In this document: one piece after another, positions 37,294-48,915 of the stretch
How the letters are laid out: the number at the start of each line of letters is the position of its first letter
How positions within the stretch are numbered: position 1 is the stretch's first letter
Assembly: GCA_963813635.1 (NCBI GenBank)
Contig: CAWEZO010000007.1
Coordinates: 868,001 to 932,000 of the forward strand
Origin: JBBRZM01 sp963813635
GTDB taxonomy: Bacteria > Actinomycetota > Acidimicrobiia > IMCC26256 > JBBRZM01
Direction of reading: 5' to 3'
DNA: 64,000 nt
Notes under the pieces: generated by a model
Told to the model about the DNA's origin: nothing
Database searches by the model: none
The model's input: only the letters and a program-made list of their open reading frames with translations
Position numbers and translations under genes: made by a program

Positions 37294-39682
37294 ATGAGGG
37301 CGCCGCTGTCGTGGATCCGGGAGTTCGCGGCGATCGACGCCGCGCCCGCGCGAACTTGCCGAGGCGCTCGATCAACTGGGGATCGAAGTCGAGGCGGTCG
37401 ACGAGCCCGGTCGTGAGATCCGCGGCGTCATCGCGGCGCGCATCGTCGAGGTCGTGCCGCATCCCGACGCCGACAAGTTGCAGCTTGCCGACGTCGACTA
37501 CGGCGACGGCCAAACGCGCGTGGTGTGCGGTGCGCCCAACATCGAGGCCGGGATGGTGGTGCCGTTCGCGCCGGCCGGGGCCACGCTCCCGGGCGGTTTC
37601 ACGCTGGAACGGCGGAAGATCCGAGGCGTGGTGTCCGACGGGATGATCCTCTCGCCGAAGGAGCTCGCGCTGTCGGATGACCACGAGGGGATCCTGGCGC
37701 TCGACCCGGCGACCTCGGTCGGCGTCGACGTGCGCGAGGTGCTGGGCCTCGACGACGTGATCTTCGACGTGGCGATCACGCCCAACCGACCCGACGCGAT
37801 GTCGATGGTGGGGGTCGCCCGTGAGCTGGCCGCGCACTTTGGTGTGCCGCTCACGGTCCCCGAGCCCGCGAGCAAGACCGGCGGCGCGACCGAAGCCGCG
37901 ATCAGTGTCGTGGTCGATGACGCGGTGCGCTGTCCGCGGTATCTGGCGCGCGTCTCGACGGTTGCGATGGGCCCGTCGCCGCAGTGGATGGCACGCCGGC
38001 TGACGCTCGCCGGCATGCGGCCGATCTCGAACGTCGTCGACGTGACCAACTACGTGCTGCTCGAACGCGGCCAGCCGCTGCACGCGTTCGATCTCGACCG
38101 CCTCGCCGGGCCCGGGATCATCGTGCGACTTGCGGCCGGCGGCGAGCGCATCACCACGCTCGACGGTGTGGAGCGTGCGCTCACGCCCGACGATCTGCTG
38201 ATCTGTGACGCCAAGGGTGTGCCGCAGGCAATCGCCGGCATCATGGGCGGTTCCACGGCAGAGGTCTCGGAAGCGACCGGCAACATCCTGCTCGAGTCGG
38301 CGAATTTCCAGCCCAGGGGCATCAGCCGGAGCTCCAAGCGACTGGGTCTGCGATCCGAGTCGAGCGCGCGCTTCGAACGCGGCGTTGATCCAAACGGCGT
38401 GGGTGCAGCCGCCAATCGCACGATGGAGCTGCTGGAGCAGGTGGCACATGCCGACGTGCTCGACGGCACGCTCGACGAGTACCCGTCGCCGGTCGAGCCG
38501 GAGCAGATCACGGTGCGCACCGAGCGCATCAACGGGCTGCTCGGCACCGCGCTCGACGACGCAGCCGTCGTCAGCGCGCTCGAGCCACTCGGCATCGAGA
38601 TCACGGCCACCAACGGCGCGCTCCGTGCGACAGCGCCGACGTGGCGTCCCGACCTCGAACGCGAGATTGACCTCGTCGAAGAGGTCGCACGCCGGGTCGG
38701 GCTCAACGAGATCTCGCGCACCCTGCCGTCGACGACGGGCCAGACCGGTGGTCTCACCGTCCGGCAGCGCGAGCGACGGCTCGTCGCCGACACGCTCGTG
38801 GGCATGGGCGGCGCCGAGGCCGTGACGTTGCCGCTGCTCGCACCCACCGACCTCGAGCATTTCGGCCTTGCTCTCGATGGCGCCGTGGAAGCCGCGAACC
38901 CGCTGCGCGCGGAGGAGTCGATTCTGCGACCGATGATCCTTCCGGGTCTGGTCGCGGCGGTGGCGCGCAATGCCGGCTACGGGATCGACGACGTCACGTT
39001 GTTCGAGCTCGGCCATGTGTTCCGCGCGCCGAAGGGCGACGACACGTTGCCCGACGAGCGCGAGCACGTTGCCGCCACGCTCGCGGGACAGGTCCGGCGG
39101 GCACCGATCGAGCCCGACCGTGCCGTTGACGTCTATGACGCGATCGACATCGTGCGCGCGATAGGCGACGCGCTGGAGTTGTCCGGGTTGACGTTGACGC
39201 CGGCATCCACCGCCGAGCTGCACCCTGCCCGCACTGCGGCCGTCCTCATTGACGGCGTCGAGGCCGGCCACATCGGCGAGCTGGCACCCAGTGTGCTCGC
39301 GGTCATGGAGCTGGCGGGCCCCGTGGTCGCGTTCGAGCTCGATCTCGGCGTCCTGCTCGACGGCCGCCGCCGCGATCGCGTGTTCCGCTCGCCTTCGAGG
39401 TACCCGGCGTCCACGATCGATCTCGCGTTCGTCGTTGCCGACGACGTGCCTGCCGGGAGCGTCGCCGCCACCCTGCGCGACGCCGGCGGCTCGTCGCTCG
39501 AATCCGTGCGCTGCTTCGACGTCTTTCGTTCCGGCAGCCTCGGTCCCGGGCGCGTGAGTCTCGCATTCGCATTGCGTTTCCGCGCCGGCGACCGCACCCT
39601 CACTGATGAGGAGGTCGGCGGGTTACGTCAGGCCTGCATCGACACCGTCGTCTCGACGCACGGTGCCGAGCTGCGCGGCTAA
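37294..39682 (+). CDS. pheT: Phenylalanine-tRNA ligase beta subunit (frame break near 37346)
   Basis: About 795 residues. MRAPLSWIREFAAID begins the family; after removing one C in CCC 37345-37347 the frame runs on as PRELAEALDQLGIEVEAV. Domains: tRNA-binding OB fold (about 40-150), B3/B4 editing, B5, the class II-like core, and the C-terminal anticodon-binding FDX-ACB domain with LRDAGGSSLESVRCFDVF. It ends overlapping the convergent dehydratase gene by 4 bases. Confidence 0.95.
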
Positions 39683-40030
39683 CCAGCGCGCCGGCTCGCT
39701 CGTCCAACTGCTGCGACCGATTCGGGCGCGACCACCGTCACCTCGAACGAGGCCGCGTCGCCGTGCACGTCGACGGTCGCCGCGACTGTTTGATCCTCGG
39801 TCACCATTCCCACGAACTTCACCTCGAGCTCGCCGTGCGCGAGGAACTCCTCGCCCCACGTGTCGAGCAACACGCCGTACGCCGGCCCGGCGACCTGGAG
39901 CCCCTGTGCGACCAGGCCGGTGAGGCCCAGCTCCCGGGCGGTCTCGGGATCGGAATGGAAGTTGCCGCGACGTGAGTATCGCGCGCAGCCGCTCGGCGGT
40001 GAGCTCGAGAGTGCGGCGTACCGGCGTCAT
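39679..40030 (-). CDS. MaoC-like hotdog dehydratase, catalytic type (frame break near 39963)
   Basis: About 117 residues. After a break near 39963 it reads NFHSDPETARELGLTGLVAQG, which contains the (R)-hydratase type His motif of the MaoC family, then VKFVGMVTEDQTV. Predicted to hydrate or dehydrate acyl-CoA/ACP together with the upstream gene, as HadB-type subunits do. Starts on the stop of the upstream gene (ATGA). Confidence 0.75.
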
Positions 40031-40500
40031 CGGGCCACCTCGGTGAACGTCGCGCGTGACGTCCAGACGGGCGAGCCGTCCGCGAGCGCGATGAGCGCCT
40101 CGACCACCGCGTACTGGCGGCCTCGCTTCTCGTACCGCCCGGTGACGGTCCCGCTGACGGTCAGCGGCTCGCCGGCCTCGGCGCGCCGGTGGCACACGAG
40201 GTGCTGGGCTGTCTGGAGCATCGGCCGCTCGGCGACGGTCTGGAACAGCAGGATCGTCAGGTTGCCGGCGATCGGCGGATAGAGCGCGCCGGCCTCCAGC
40301 GCCGGGTGATCGACGCCGGCTGCGCGCCAATAGCGCTCGTTCGCCTGCTCCGAGACCGTGAGCTCGAGCGGGCCGAGCACTCGGCCCACGTTGGCACCGC
40401 CGAACGGCGTCCACGGCGGTAACTGGATCCGCTTGCCGTTCACCGTGATCGCCCACGCGGGTTCGGCGAAGCGGGACGTGTCGCGGTGCTTGTCCGCCAT
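40027..40500 (-). CDS. MaoC-like hotdog protein, partner subunit
   Basis: A 157-residue hotdog-fold protein. It resembles the N-terminal-type (HadA-like) subunit, with VSEQANERYWRAAGVDHP, GALYPPIAGNLTILL and YEKRGRQYAVVEALI. It lacks a clear catalytic His motif, which the downstream gene has, so the pair probably forms a heterodimer. ATG 40500 has AAGGTGAG just upstream; an earlier ATG at 40515 is possible. It is divergent from argC. Confidence 0.75.
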   Translation of the reverse strand: MADKHRDTSRFAEPAWAITVNGKRIQLPPWTPFGGANVGRVLGPLELTVSEQANERYWRAAGVDHPALEAGALYPPIAGNLTILLFQTVAERPMLQTAQHLVCHRRAEAGEPLTVSGTVTGRYEKRGRQYAVVEALIALADGSPVWTSRATFTEVAR

Positions 40501-40542
40501 CTCACTCACCTTCATGCAAGAGAACCGGCGAAGGAGCGGCAT

Positions 40543-40578
40543 CTGCATGTCTATGCAAGATACTGTATAGTATGCAGC
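40543..40578 (+). promoter_or_regulatory. argC promoter with overlapping ArgR boxes
   Basis: CTGCAT (40543-40548), 17 bases, then TATAGT (40566-40571) is followed by the argC ATG 8 bases later, implying a leaderless mRNA. Overlapping imperfect palindromes cover it: TGCATgtctATGCA (40544-40557), CTATGCA-N6-TGTATAG (40551-40570) and CTGTATAgTATGCAG (40563-40577). They resemble ARG-box half sites (TGCATA-type). ArgR is encoded in the same cluster. Confidence 0.65.
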
Positions 40579-41616
40579 ATGGCGTATCGAGCGGGGGTCG
40601 TCGGGGCCTCAGGCTACACAGGCGCAGAGCTGCTTCGGCTCGTGGCCGCGCATCCGGAGCTGGAAGTGGCGTACGCCACGGCCGACACCAACGCGGGATC
40701 TCCGATCGCGCAGCTCTACCCGTCGCTCGCGGCGGCCTACCCGGTGCTCGACTACGCGGCGTTCTCGCCCGGGGACCTGGCCGGCCTCGACATCGTGTTC
40801 GTCGCGCTGCCACACGGAGAGTCGCAGCGCCATGCAGCCACGCTGCTGGACGCGGTGCCACACGTGATCGACCTCGGCGCCGACTTCCGGCTGCCGGTGG
40901 CGACCTACGAGCAGTGGTACGGCTCGGTCCACGGCGCGCCGGAGTTGATCGACCAGTTCGCATTCGGCCTGCCGGAGCTCTTCCGCGATGACCTGCAGGG
41001 CGCCGCGGATGTCGCCGCGCCCGGGTGCTATCCGACCACCGCGGCGCTTGCGCTGTCGCCGCTCCTGGCGGGCGGAGTCGTGGAGCCGACCGGGATCGTG
41101 GTGAATGCCGTCTCCGGCGTCTCGGGACGCGGCCGCCGCCTCTCTGCTGCCAGCCTGTTCTCCGAAGCCAACGAGAACGTCGCGGCGTACGGCCTGCTGA
41201 CCCATCGCCACACGGCCGAGATGGAGCTGGCGCTGAGTCGCGTCGCCGGTCGCGATGTCGAGCTGCTGTTCACGCCCCATCTCGCGCCGATGACGCGGGG
41301 CATCTTCGCGACGTGTTACGCCCGTCCCGCAGTCGAGGGTCTCGACACTGAACAACTGCTGGGCCGGGCGCGCGAGTTCTACAGCGACGAGCCGTTCATC
41401 TCCGTGCTTGACGACTCGCCGGCGACGAAGGCCACCTGGTCGTCGAACGCCGCGCACCTTAGCTACCGCTTCGACGCTCGCACGGGCTTCGTGCTCGCGC
41501 TCGGCGCGCTCGACAATCTCGTCAAGGGCGCGTCGGGCCAGGCCGTGCAAGCGGCGAACGCCGTGCTCGGGCTACCCGAGACGACCGGGCTCAGCGCGAT
41601 CGGCATCGCGCCGTGA
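40579..41616 (+). CDS. argC: N-acetyl-gamma-glutamyl-phosphate reductase
   Basis: A 345-residue NADPH enzyme of arginine synthesis. GVVGASGYTGAELLRL is the cofactor motif, LPHGESQRHA follows, and APGCYPTTAALAL has the catalytic Cys (about residue 152). GIFATCYAR lies in the C-terminal domain. The ATG lacks a ribosome site, consistent with leaderless translation from the upstream promoter. It overlaps argJ by 4 bases. Confidence 0.97.
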   Translation: MAYRAGVVGASGYTGAELLRLVAAHPELEVAYATADTNAGSPIAQLYPSLAAAYPVLDYAAFSPGDLAGLDIVFVALPHGESQRHAATLLDAVPHVIDLGADFRLPVATYEQWYGSVHGAPELIDQFAFGLPELFRDDLQGAADVAAPGCYPTTAALALSPLLAGGVVEPTGIVVNAVSGVSGRGRRLSAASLFSEANENVAAYGLLTHRHTAEMELALSRVAGRDVELLFTPHLAPMTRGIFATCYARPAVEGLDTEQLLGRAREFYSDEPFISVLDDSPATKATWSSNAAHLSYRFDARTGFVLALGALDNLVKGASGQAVQAANAVLGLPETTGLSAIGIAP

Positions 41617-42812
41617 GCGTCACCGAACCGGCCGGTTTCGAGGCCGCGGGCATCGCGTGTGGGGTCAAGGAGTCGGGGGCTCCCGATCTCGCGCTGGTTG
41701 CGACTGCCGATCGCCGTTCGGCTGCGGCTGCGGGCGTGTTCACCACGAACCGGGTCGCGGCCGCGCCGGTACAGATCAGCCGCAAGCACCTGGAAGACGG
41801 CCGCGCCGCGGCGATCGTCCTCAACTCGGGGAACGCCAACGCCGCGACGGGCGAGCCCGGACGCACCGACGCGCTGCAGATGTGTGAGCAGGTCGGCGAC
41901 GCGCTCACGATCAGCCCGGCGGACGTCCTCGTGTGCTCCACCGGGCTCATCGGGATCCCGCTCGCGATGACGCCGATCACGAGCGGGATTCCGCTCCTGG
42001 CAGAGGAATTGCGGGGCGATGCGGAAGGTGCGAGTGCTGCCGCCGGCGCGATTCTTACGACCGATACGGTTCCCAAGACGTCGACCTCGCAGTTTTCACT
42101 CGACCGCGGCGCGACCGCGACCGTCGGCAGCATCGCCAAGGGCGCGGCCATGCTCCAGCCGGCGATGGCGACCATGCTGGCCGTGCTCACCACCGACGCT
42201 GCCATCGAACCGCAGGCATTACACGTTGCGTTGGAGGATGCGGTCGACGTGTCGTTCAACTCGATGAGCGTCGACGGGTGCACGAGCACCAACGACGCCG
42301 TGCTGGTACTGGCGAACGGCGTCGTGGGAAACCGGCCGATCGGATTGGGCGGGCCCGCGTTCCATGCGCTCGTAGCGGCGCTGCGCGAGGTGTGCGTCGA
42401 CCTGGCCGAGCAGATGGCGGCCGACGCCGAAGGAGCGACGAAGTTCGCCCGGATCGTGGTGCGCGGAGCGCGATCGCTCGACGACGCTCGCCGGGCGGCC
42501 CGCTCGGTTGCCAACAGCCAGCTTGTGCAGTGCTCGCTGTACGGCTGCGACCCTTACTGGGGGCGCGTGCTGTCCGAGCTCGGTGCCAGTGGCGCGTCGA
42601 TGGATGCGGAGCAGGTCGACATCGCGTACAACGGAATCATCGTCTGCCGCGACGGCATCGCGGCAAAGCACGACGCGGTCGCGCTCGACGAGGAGATGGG
42701 CGGTCGCGAGATCGAGATCGTGTGCGACCTGCATCGGGGTGGCAACGAGGCGGCGATCTTGACGACCGATCTCACCCACGCGTACATCGACGAGAACATG
42801 GGCACGTCGTGA
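41613..42812 (+). CDS. argJ: Glutamate N-acetyltransferase / N-acetylglutamate synthase
   Basis: A 399-residue Ntn-type enzyme that recycles the acetyl group from N-acetylornithine to glutamate. Self-cleavage occurs before the Thr in MATMLAVL (after KGAAMLQPA), giving alpha and beta chains. TGLIGIPL and SVDGCTSTNDAVL are further motifs. GTG start; 4-base overlap with argB. Presence of argJ means argE is not needed. Confidence 0.96.
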   Translation: MSVTEPAGFEAAGIACGVKESGAPDLALVATADRRSAAAAGVFTTNRVAAAPVQISRKHLEDGRAAAIVLNSGNANAATGEPGRTDALQMCEQVGDALTISPADVLVCSTGLIGIPLAMTPITSGIPLLAEELRGDAEGASAAAGAILTTDTVPKTSTSQFSLDRGATATVGSIAKGAAMLQPAMATMLAVLTTDAAIEPQALHVALEDAVDVSFNSMSVDGCTSTNDAVLVLANGVVGNRPIGLGGPAFHALVAALREVCVDLAEQMAADAEGATKFARIVVRGARSLDDARRAARSVANSQLVQCSLYGCDPYWGRVLSELGASGASMDAEQVDIAYNGIIVCRDGIAAKHDAVALDEEMGGREIEIVCDLHRGGNEAAILTTDLTHAYIDENMGTS

Positions 42813-43675
42813 CCGCGCCCGTCAGCGCGGACGCGGGGTTCAAAGCGGGGATTCTCGCGGAGGCGTTGCCGTACATCCGCGAGTTCTCCGGCAAGACCGT
42901 CGTGGTGAAGTACGGCGGGCACGCGATGGAAGACCCCGCGCTCGCCGACTTGTTCGCGCAAGACGTCGTGCTCATGCGCCTGGTCGGCATGAACCCGGTC
43001 GTCGTACACGGCGGTGGTCCCCAGATCAGTGACCTGATGCGCCGCCTCGGCAAGGAGCCCGAGTTCATCGAGGGGCTGCGCGTCACCGACTCCGAGACGG
43101 TCGACATTGCCCGCATGGCGCTCGTGGGCACCGTCAACCGTGAGATCGTCGCGAGCGTCAACCGTCACGGATCGCTGGCGGTTGGTCTCTCGGGCGAAGA
43201 CGCGGGACTCATTCGCGTCGATCCCCGCGAGGAGCGTTTCGGGTTCGTCGGTGATGTGCGACACATCGATCCGTCGATACTCGAACGATTGATCCGTGAG
43301 GAGCTGATTCCGATCATCGCCACCATGGGTGTCGACGACGAAGGCCAGCACTACAACGTCAACGCGGACATGGTCGCCGGAGCGATCGCGGCCGCGCTCG
43401 ACGCGGAGAAGCTCGTGTACCTCACCGACGTCTCCGGGCTGTATCGCGACTTCTCCGATACCGGCTCGCTCGTCTCGGCGATCGACGTTGCCGGCCTACA
43501 GGCGTTGATCGACGCCGGTGCGCTCGCCGACGGCATGATCCCGAAGGTGCAGTCGTGCATGGACGCGCTTCGAGGCGGCGTGCGTCGTGCCCACATTCTC
43601 GACGGCCGGACCCCGCACGCGCTGCTCCTGGAGTTCTTTACGCGCGAAGGCATCGGCACCATGGTGACGAGATGA
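42809..43675 (+). CDS. argB: Acetylglutamate kinase
   Basis: A 288-residue amino-acid kinase. VVKYGGHAMED, VVHGGGPQISDLMRRLG and LTDVSGLY are ATP/substrate motifs; the C-terminus has GMIPKVQSCMDALRGGV. The N-terminal helix (KAGILAEALPYIREFSGK) is the type seen in arginine-inhibited kinases, so feedback inhibition by arginine is plausible. GTG start overlapping argJ. Confidence 0.97.
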   Translation: MTAPVSADAGFKAGILAEALPYIREFSGKTVVVKYGGHAMEDPALADLFAQDVVLMRLVGMNPVVVHGGGPQISDLMRRLGKEPEFIEGLRVTDSETVDIARMALVGTVNREIVASVNRHGSLAVGLSGEDAGLIRVDPREERFGFVGDVRHIDPSILERLIREELIPIIATMGVDDEGQHYNVNADMVAGAIAAALDAEKLVYLTDVSGLYRDFSDTGSLVSAIDVAGLQALIDAGALADGMIPKVQSCMDALRGGVRRAHILDGRTPHALLLEFFTREGIGTMVTR

Positions 43676-44879
43676 GCACGCCCACATTGGCGGAGATCGC
43701 CGCGCTCGATGCGGAGCATGGGATGCAGACGTACGCGCGCCTGCCGGTCGCATTCGTGCGCGGTGCGGGCACGACGCTCTACGACACCGAGGGCCGCGAG
43801 TACCTCGATTTCCTCGGGGGCCTTGCGGTCACGTCACTCGGTCACGCCCACCCGGTCGTGGCCGATGCGCTCGCGGCGCAGGCGCGCACGCTCCTGCACG
43901 TCTCGAACCTCTACTACAACGAGTCGCAGGCGCCGCTCGCGGCCCGTCTCGACGAGCTGCTGGGGGGTGGGGGCCGCGTGTTCTTCGCCAACTCCGGCGG
44001 CGAGGCCAACGAGTGCGCGATCAAGCTCGCCCGCCGCTACGGCCAGGCGCACGGCGGTCGCGAGCGCTTCCATGTGATCTCTGCGTACGGCTCGTTCCAC
44101 GGCCGCACGCTCGCGACGCTCGCTGCGACCGGCCAGCCGCAGAAGCAGGAGCCGTTCCAGCCATTGCCGTCGGGGTTTCGCCACGTCGCCTTCGCGGATG
44201 TCGACGCGCTGGCGAAGGCGCTCGACGAACGCGTGTCGCGGTGTTGTTGGAGCCGGTGCAAGCCGAAGGCGGTGTTGTCGTGCCGCCGCCGGAGTATCTG
44301 CGTGCCGTCCGCGCGCTGTGCGACGAGCGCGAGGTGCTGCTGATCCTCGACGAGGTGCAGACCGGGTTGGGGCGCACCGGCCGGTGGTTCGGCTTCGAGC
44401 ACGCCGGCGTCCGTCCCGACGTCGTCACCCTCGCCAAGGCGCTGGGCAACGGCGTGCCGATCGGCGCGTGCTGGGCGCGCGCCGAGGTGGCAGCGGCGTT
44501 TCAGCCCGGCGACCACGCGACGACGTTCGGCGGCCAGCCCCTCGCGGCGCGCGCCACGCTCGCGGTGCTCGAAGTGATGACGGCGGAAGACGCGCCCGGG
44601 CGCGCTACCCGTGCCGGCGAGCGGTTGACGAAGTCGCTCGAAAGCGTCGGCGGTGTCGCGAGCGTCCGCGGCCACGGGTTGTTGCTCGCAGCCGAGCTCG
44701 AGCCCGGCCTCGACGCACGCACCGTCGCGGCACGCTGTCTCGATGAAGGCCTCATCGTGAATGCCGTGACGCCGACCGCGATTCGGTTCGCACCATCGTT
44801 GTTGGTGAGCGACGACGAGATCGACGACGGCGTTGTGCTCTTCCAGCGGGCCGTCCGCGCGACGAAGGAGGGCACGTGA
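43672..44879 (+). CDS. argD: Acetylornithine aminotransferase (frame break near 44234)
   Basis: PLP enzyme of about 402 residues. YLDFLGGLAVTSLGHAHP, FFANSGGEANECAIK, and after one added base near 44233-44235 LLEPVQAEGGVVVPP, LILDEVQTGLGRTG and TLAKALGNG with the Schiff-base Lys. ATTFGGQPLA follows. The gene ends at TGA 44877-44879 overlapping argF. Confidence 0.94.
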
Positions 44880-45796
44880 GCGATCGACTCGGATTGCTGG
44901 AAGTCGACGATCTCACCCCGGGGGAGTTGGCGCGCATCCTCGACCACGCGGAGGCGTGGAAGCACGATCCGGCTGCAATCCCGCGCCTGCTCGAGGGTGA
45001 AGGGGTGGCGCTGCTGTTCGAGAAGCCGTCCTCGCGCACGCGCGCGTCCACCGAGATGGCGGTCGTGGGTCTTGGCGGGCACCCGATTTCCTTCCGCGCC
45101 GATGAGGTCGGTTTCGGTGTACGCGAAACCGCGGCCGACCTCGCGCGCACGCTGGCCGGCTACTGCGCCGCGATCGCGGCACGCGTGTTCGACGATGCCG
45201 TGCTCGAGGAGATGGCGGCCGCGGTTGACGTGCCGGTCGTCAACCTGCTCTCGGATCGCGCCCACCCCACCCAGGCGCTCGCCGACCTGCTCACCCTGCA
45301 GGAGCATTTCGGCACGCTCGAGGGCCGTCGCGTCGTGTTCATCGGTGATGGAAACAACGTCGCCGCCTCACTCGCGTTCGCATCGGCGTTGAGCGGCGTC
45401 GAGTTCACCGTCGCGTCACCGCCCGGCTACGAGCTCGACGACGACGTCGTCGCCCGCGCCCGCAATCTCGGCGGCACGGTCGACCTCGTCGCCGACCCGC
45501 ATGAGGCGGTCCGCGGCGCGGATGCCGTGTACACCGACGTGTGGACGTCGATGGGCCAGGAAGATGAGTCGGCGGCGCGCAAGGCCGCGTTCGGGAGCTA
45601 CCAGGTGAACGGCGAGCTCATGGCGGCCGCGGGTGACGACGCCGTCTTCCTCCATTGCCTCCCGGCGCATCGCGGCGAAGAGGTGACGGCCGAGGTGATC
45701 GACGGACCACAATCGTCGGTGTGGCCGCAGGCTGTCAACCGCATGCACGCGACGCGGGCCGCGCTCGCGGAGCTCGTCGGGCGGGGGGCTGCGTGA
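44876..45796 (+). CDS. argF: Ornithine carbamoyltransferase
   Basis: A 306-residue transferase making citrulline. Carbamoyl phosphate motif SSRTRAS (about 52-58), HPTQALADL, DVWTSMGQE and the ornithine-site HCLPAHRGEEV are present. Carbamoyl phosphate comes from the carAB genes in the pyr operon. GTG start; its end shares a base with argR. Confidence 0.97.
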   Translation: MSDRLGLLEVDDLTPGELARILDHAEAWKHDPAAIPRLLEGEGVALLFEKPSSRTRASTEMAVVGLGGHPISFRADEVGFGVRETAADLARTLAGYCAAIAARVFDDAVLEEMAAAVDVPVVNLLSDRAHPTQALADLLTLQEHFGTLEGRRVVFIGDGNNVAASLAFASALSGVEFTVASPPGYELDDDVVARARNLGGTVDLVADPHEAVRGADAVYTDVWTSMGQEDESAARKAAFGSYQVNGELMAAAGDDAVFLHCLPAHRGEEVTAEVIDGPQSSVWPQAVNRMHATRAALAELVGRGAA

Positions 45797-46266
45797 TGGC
45801 GACCCTCGGCAAGCCGCAACGCCAGCACCGCATCTCGCGACTCCTCGAGGAGCAAGCGGTCTCGAGCCAGGCGCAGCTCGCCGAGCTGCTGGCCGCAGAC
45901 GGCATCGTCGCCACCCAGGCGACGGTGAGCCGTGACCTCGAGGAGCTCGGCGCGGTGAAGGTACGCATCCCGGGCGGCACCACCGCCTACGCCGTCCCCG
46001 AGCACGCCAAGGACCGCGCCGCGCCCGATGATCATCTGCGCCGGGTGATGGGGGAGTTCGTCGTCGAGGTCGCGCACAGCGTGAATCTCGTGGTGCTGCG
46101 CACGCCACCCGGGTCCGCGCACGTGATCGGCTCCGCGCTCGATCGGGCGTTGCTTCCCGACGTGCTCGGCACCGTCGCGGGCGACGACACGTTGATTGTC
46201 GTGTGCTCTGAGCAGGCCGGCGGCGCGAAGGTTGCCGCCGACCTGGCCTCCCTGGCCGGCCTGTAG
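45796..46266 (+). CDS. argR: Arginine repressor
   Basis: A 156-residue repressor. The winged-helix domain (about 8-75) has HRISRLLEEQAVSSQAQLAELLAADG-like sequence and QATVSRDLEELGAVK, the recognition helix. The C-terminal hexamerisation and arginine-binding domain has TPPGSAHVIGSALDR and GTVAGDDTLIVV. Located between argF and argG as in many Actinobacteria; candidate operators lie upstream of argC. Confidence 0.96.
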   Translation: MATLGKPQRQHRISRLLEEQAVSSQAQLAELLAADGIVATQATVSRDLEELGAVKVRIPGGTTAYAVPEHAKDRAAPDDHLRRVMGEFVVEVAHSVNLVVLRTPPGSAHVIGSALDRALLPDVLGTVAGDDTLIVVCSEQAGGAKVAADLASLAGL

Positions 46267-46277
46267 AGAGGAACGTC

Positions 46278-47489
46278 GTGGCTGCGAAACGAGTGGTGCT
46301 GGCGTACTCCGGGGGCCTCGACACGTCGGTGGCGGTGCGGTGGATGCGCGAGGAGTGGGATGTCGACGTTATCGCGTGCGCGGTCGATGTCGGTCAGCTG
46401 GGCGCGGGTGACGCCGACATGATCCAGGAGCGCGCGCGCGCCGCAGGCGCGGTCGCAGTCGACATCGTTGACGCACGCGAAGACTACGCGCGCGACTTCA
46501 TCGTGCCCGCGCTCCGTGCCAACGCGATGTATGAGGGGAAGTACCCGCTTGTGTCCGCGTTGTCGCGTCCCGTCATCGTCGAGCAGCTCGTCGCCTCGGC
46601 CCGCCGGCACGACGCGCAAGCCGTCGCGCACGGCTGCACCGGCAAGGGGAACGATCAGGTGCGCTTCGAAGTCTCGGCCCGGGCGCTTGCCCCCGATCTC
46701 GAAGTGCTCGCACCCACGCGCGTCTGGGGCCTGACCCGCGCCGATTGCATCGACCTCGCCGACAAGTGGGGGATCCCCATCGGTGCCACGAAGGAGAAGC
46801 TGTACTCGATCGACGAGAACATGTGGGGCCGGGCCATCGAATGCGGCGTGCTCGAGAACCCGTGGGCGGCGCCGCCGTCTGAGCCGTTCACGCTGACGGT
46901 CGACCCGGGCGACGCGCCGAGCGAGACGCGCGAGGTGGTGATCGGCTTCGAGCATGGTGCGCCGGTGTCGATCGACGGCGAGCGCGTGGGCCTGGTGGCG
47001 CTCATCGAGACGCTGGGGCCACTCGCCGGCAGCTACGGCTTCGGGCGCATCGACATGGTGGAGAACCGTCGCGTCGGCATCAAGAGCCGCGAGGTCTACG
47101 AGTGCCCGGCGTCACTCGCGCTGATCGTCGCGCACCAGGACCTCGAAGCGGTCACACTCGAGCGCGACGTCGCCCGCGAGAAGCAGCGGCTCGAGATCCG
47201 CGTTCGCGGAGCTCATCTATGACGGGCTCTGGCACTCGCCGTTGATGCGCGCCCTCGACGCGTTCATCGTCTCGAGCCAGACGCACGTCACGGGCGAGGT
47301 GCGCCTGCGCCTGGAAGCCGGCAGTTGCCACGCCGTCGGTCGTCGCGCGCCGCAGAGCCTGTACGACCACGACCTTGCCACGTACGAGGCCGACGACTCG
47401 TTCCGTCATCTCGACTCGGAAGGGTTCGTGCGGCTGTGGGGGCTCTCTGTGGAGACGTGGGCGCGCCGCCAGGGACCGGGAGCGGGCAC

Positions 47490-47493
<4 letters not shown>
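46278..47493 (+). CDS. argG: Argininosuccinate synthase (frame break near 47201)
   Basis: About 404 residues. VVLAYSGGLDTSVAVRW is the ATP P-loop; GCTGKGNDQVRFE and SIDENMWGRAIE follow. One extra base near 47201-47202 breaks the frame after EKQRLEIR; correcting it gives FAELIYDGLWHSPL and the C-terminus to TGA 47491-47493. GTG start 11 bases after argR. Overlaps argH by 4 bases. Confidence 0.95.
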
Positions 47494-48911
<1,418 letters not shown>

Positions 48912-48915
<4 letters not shown>

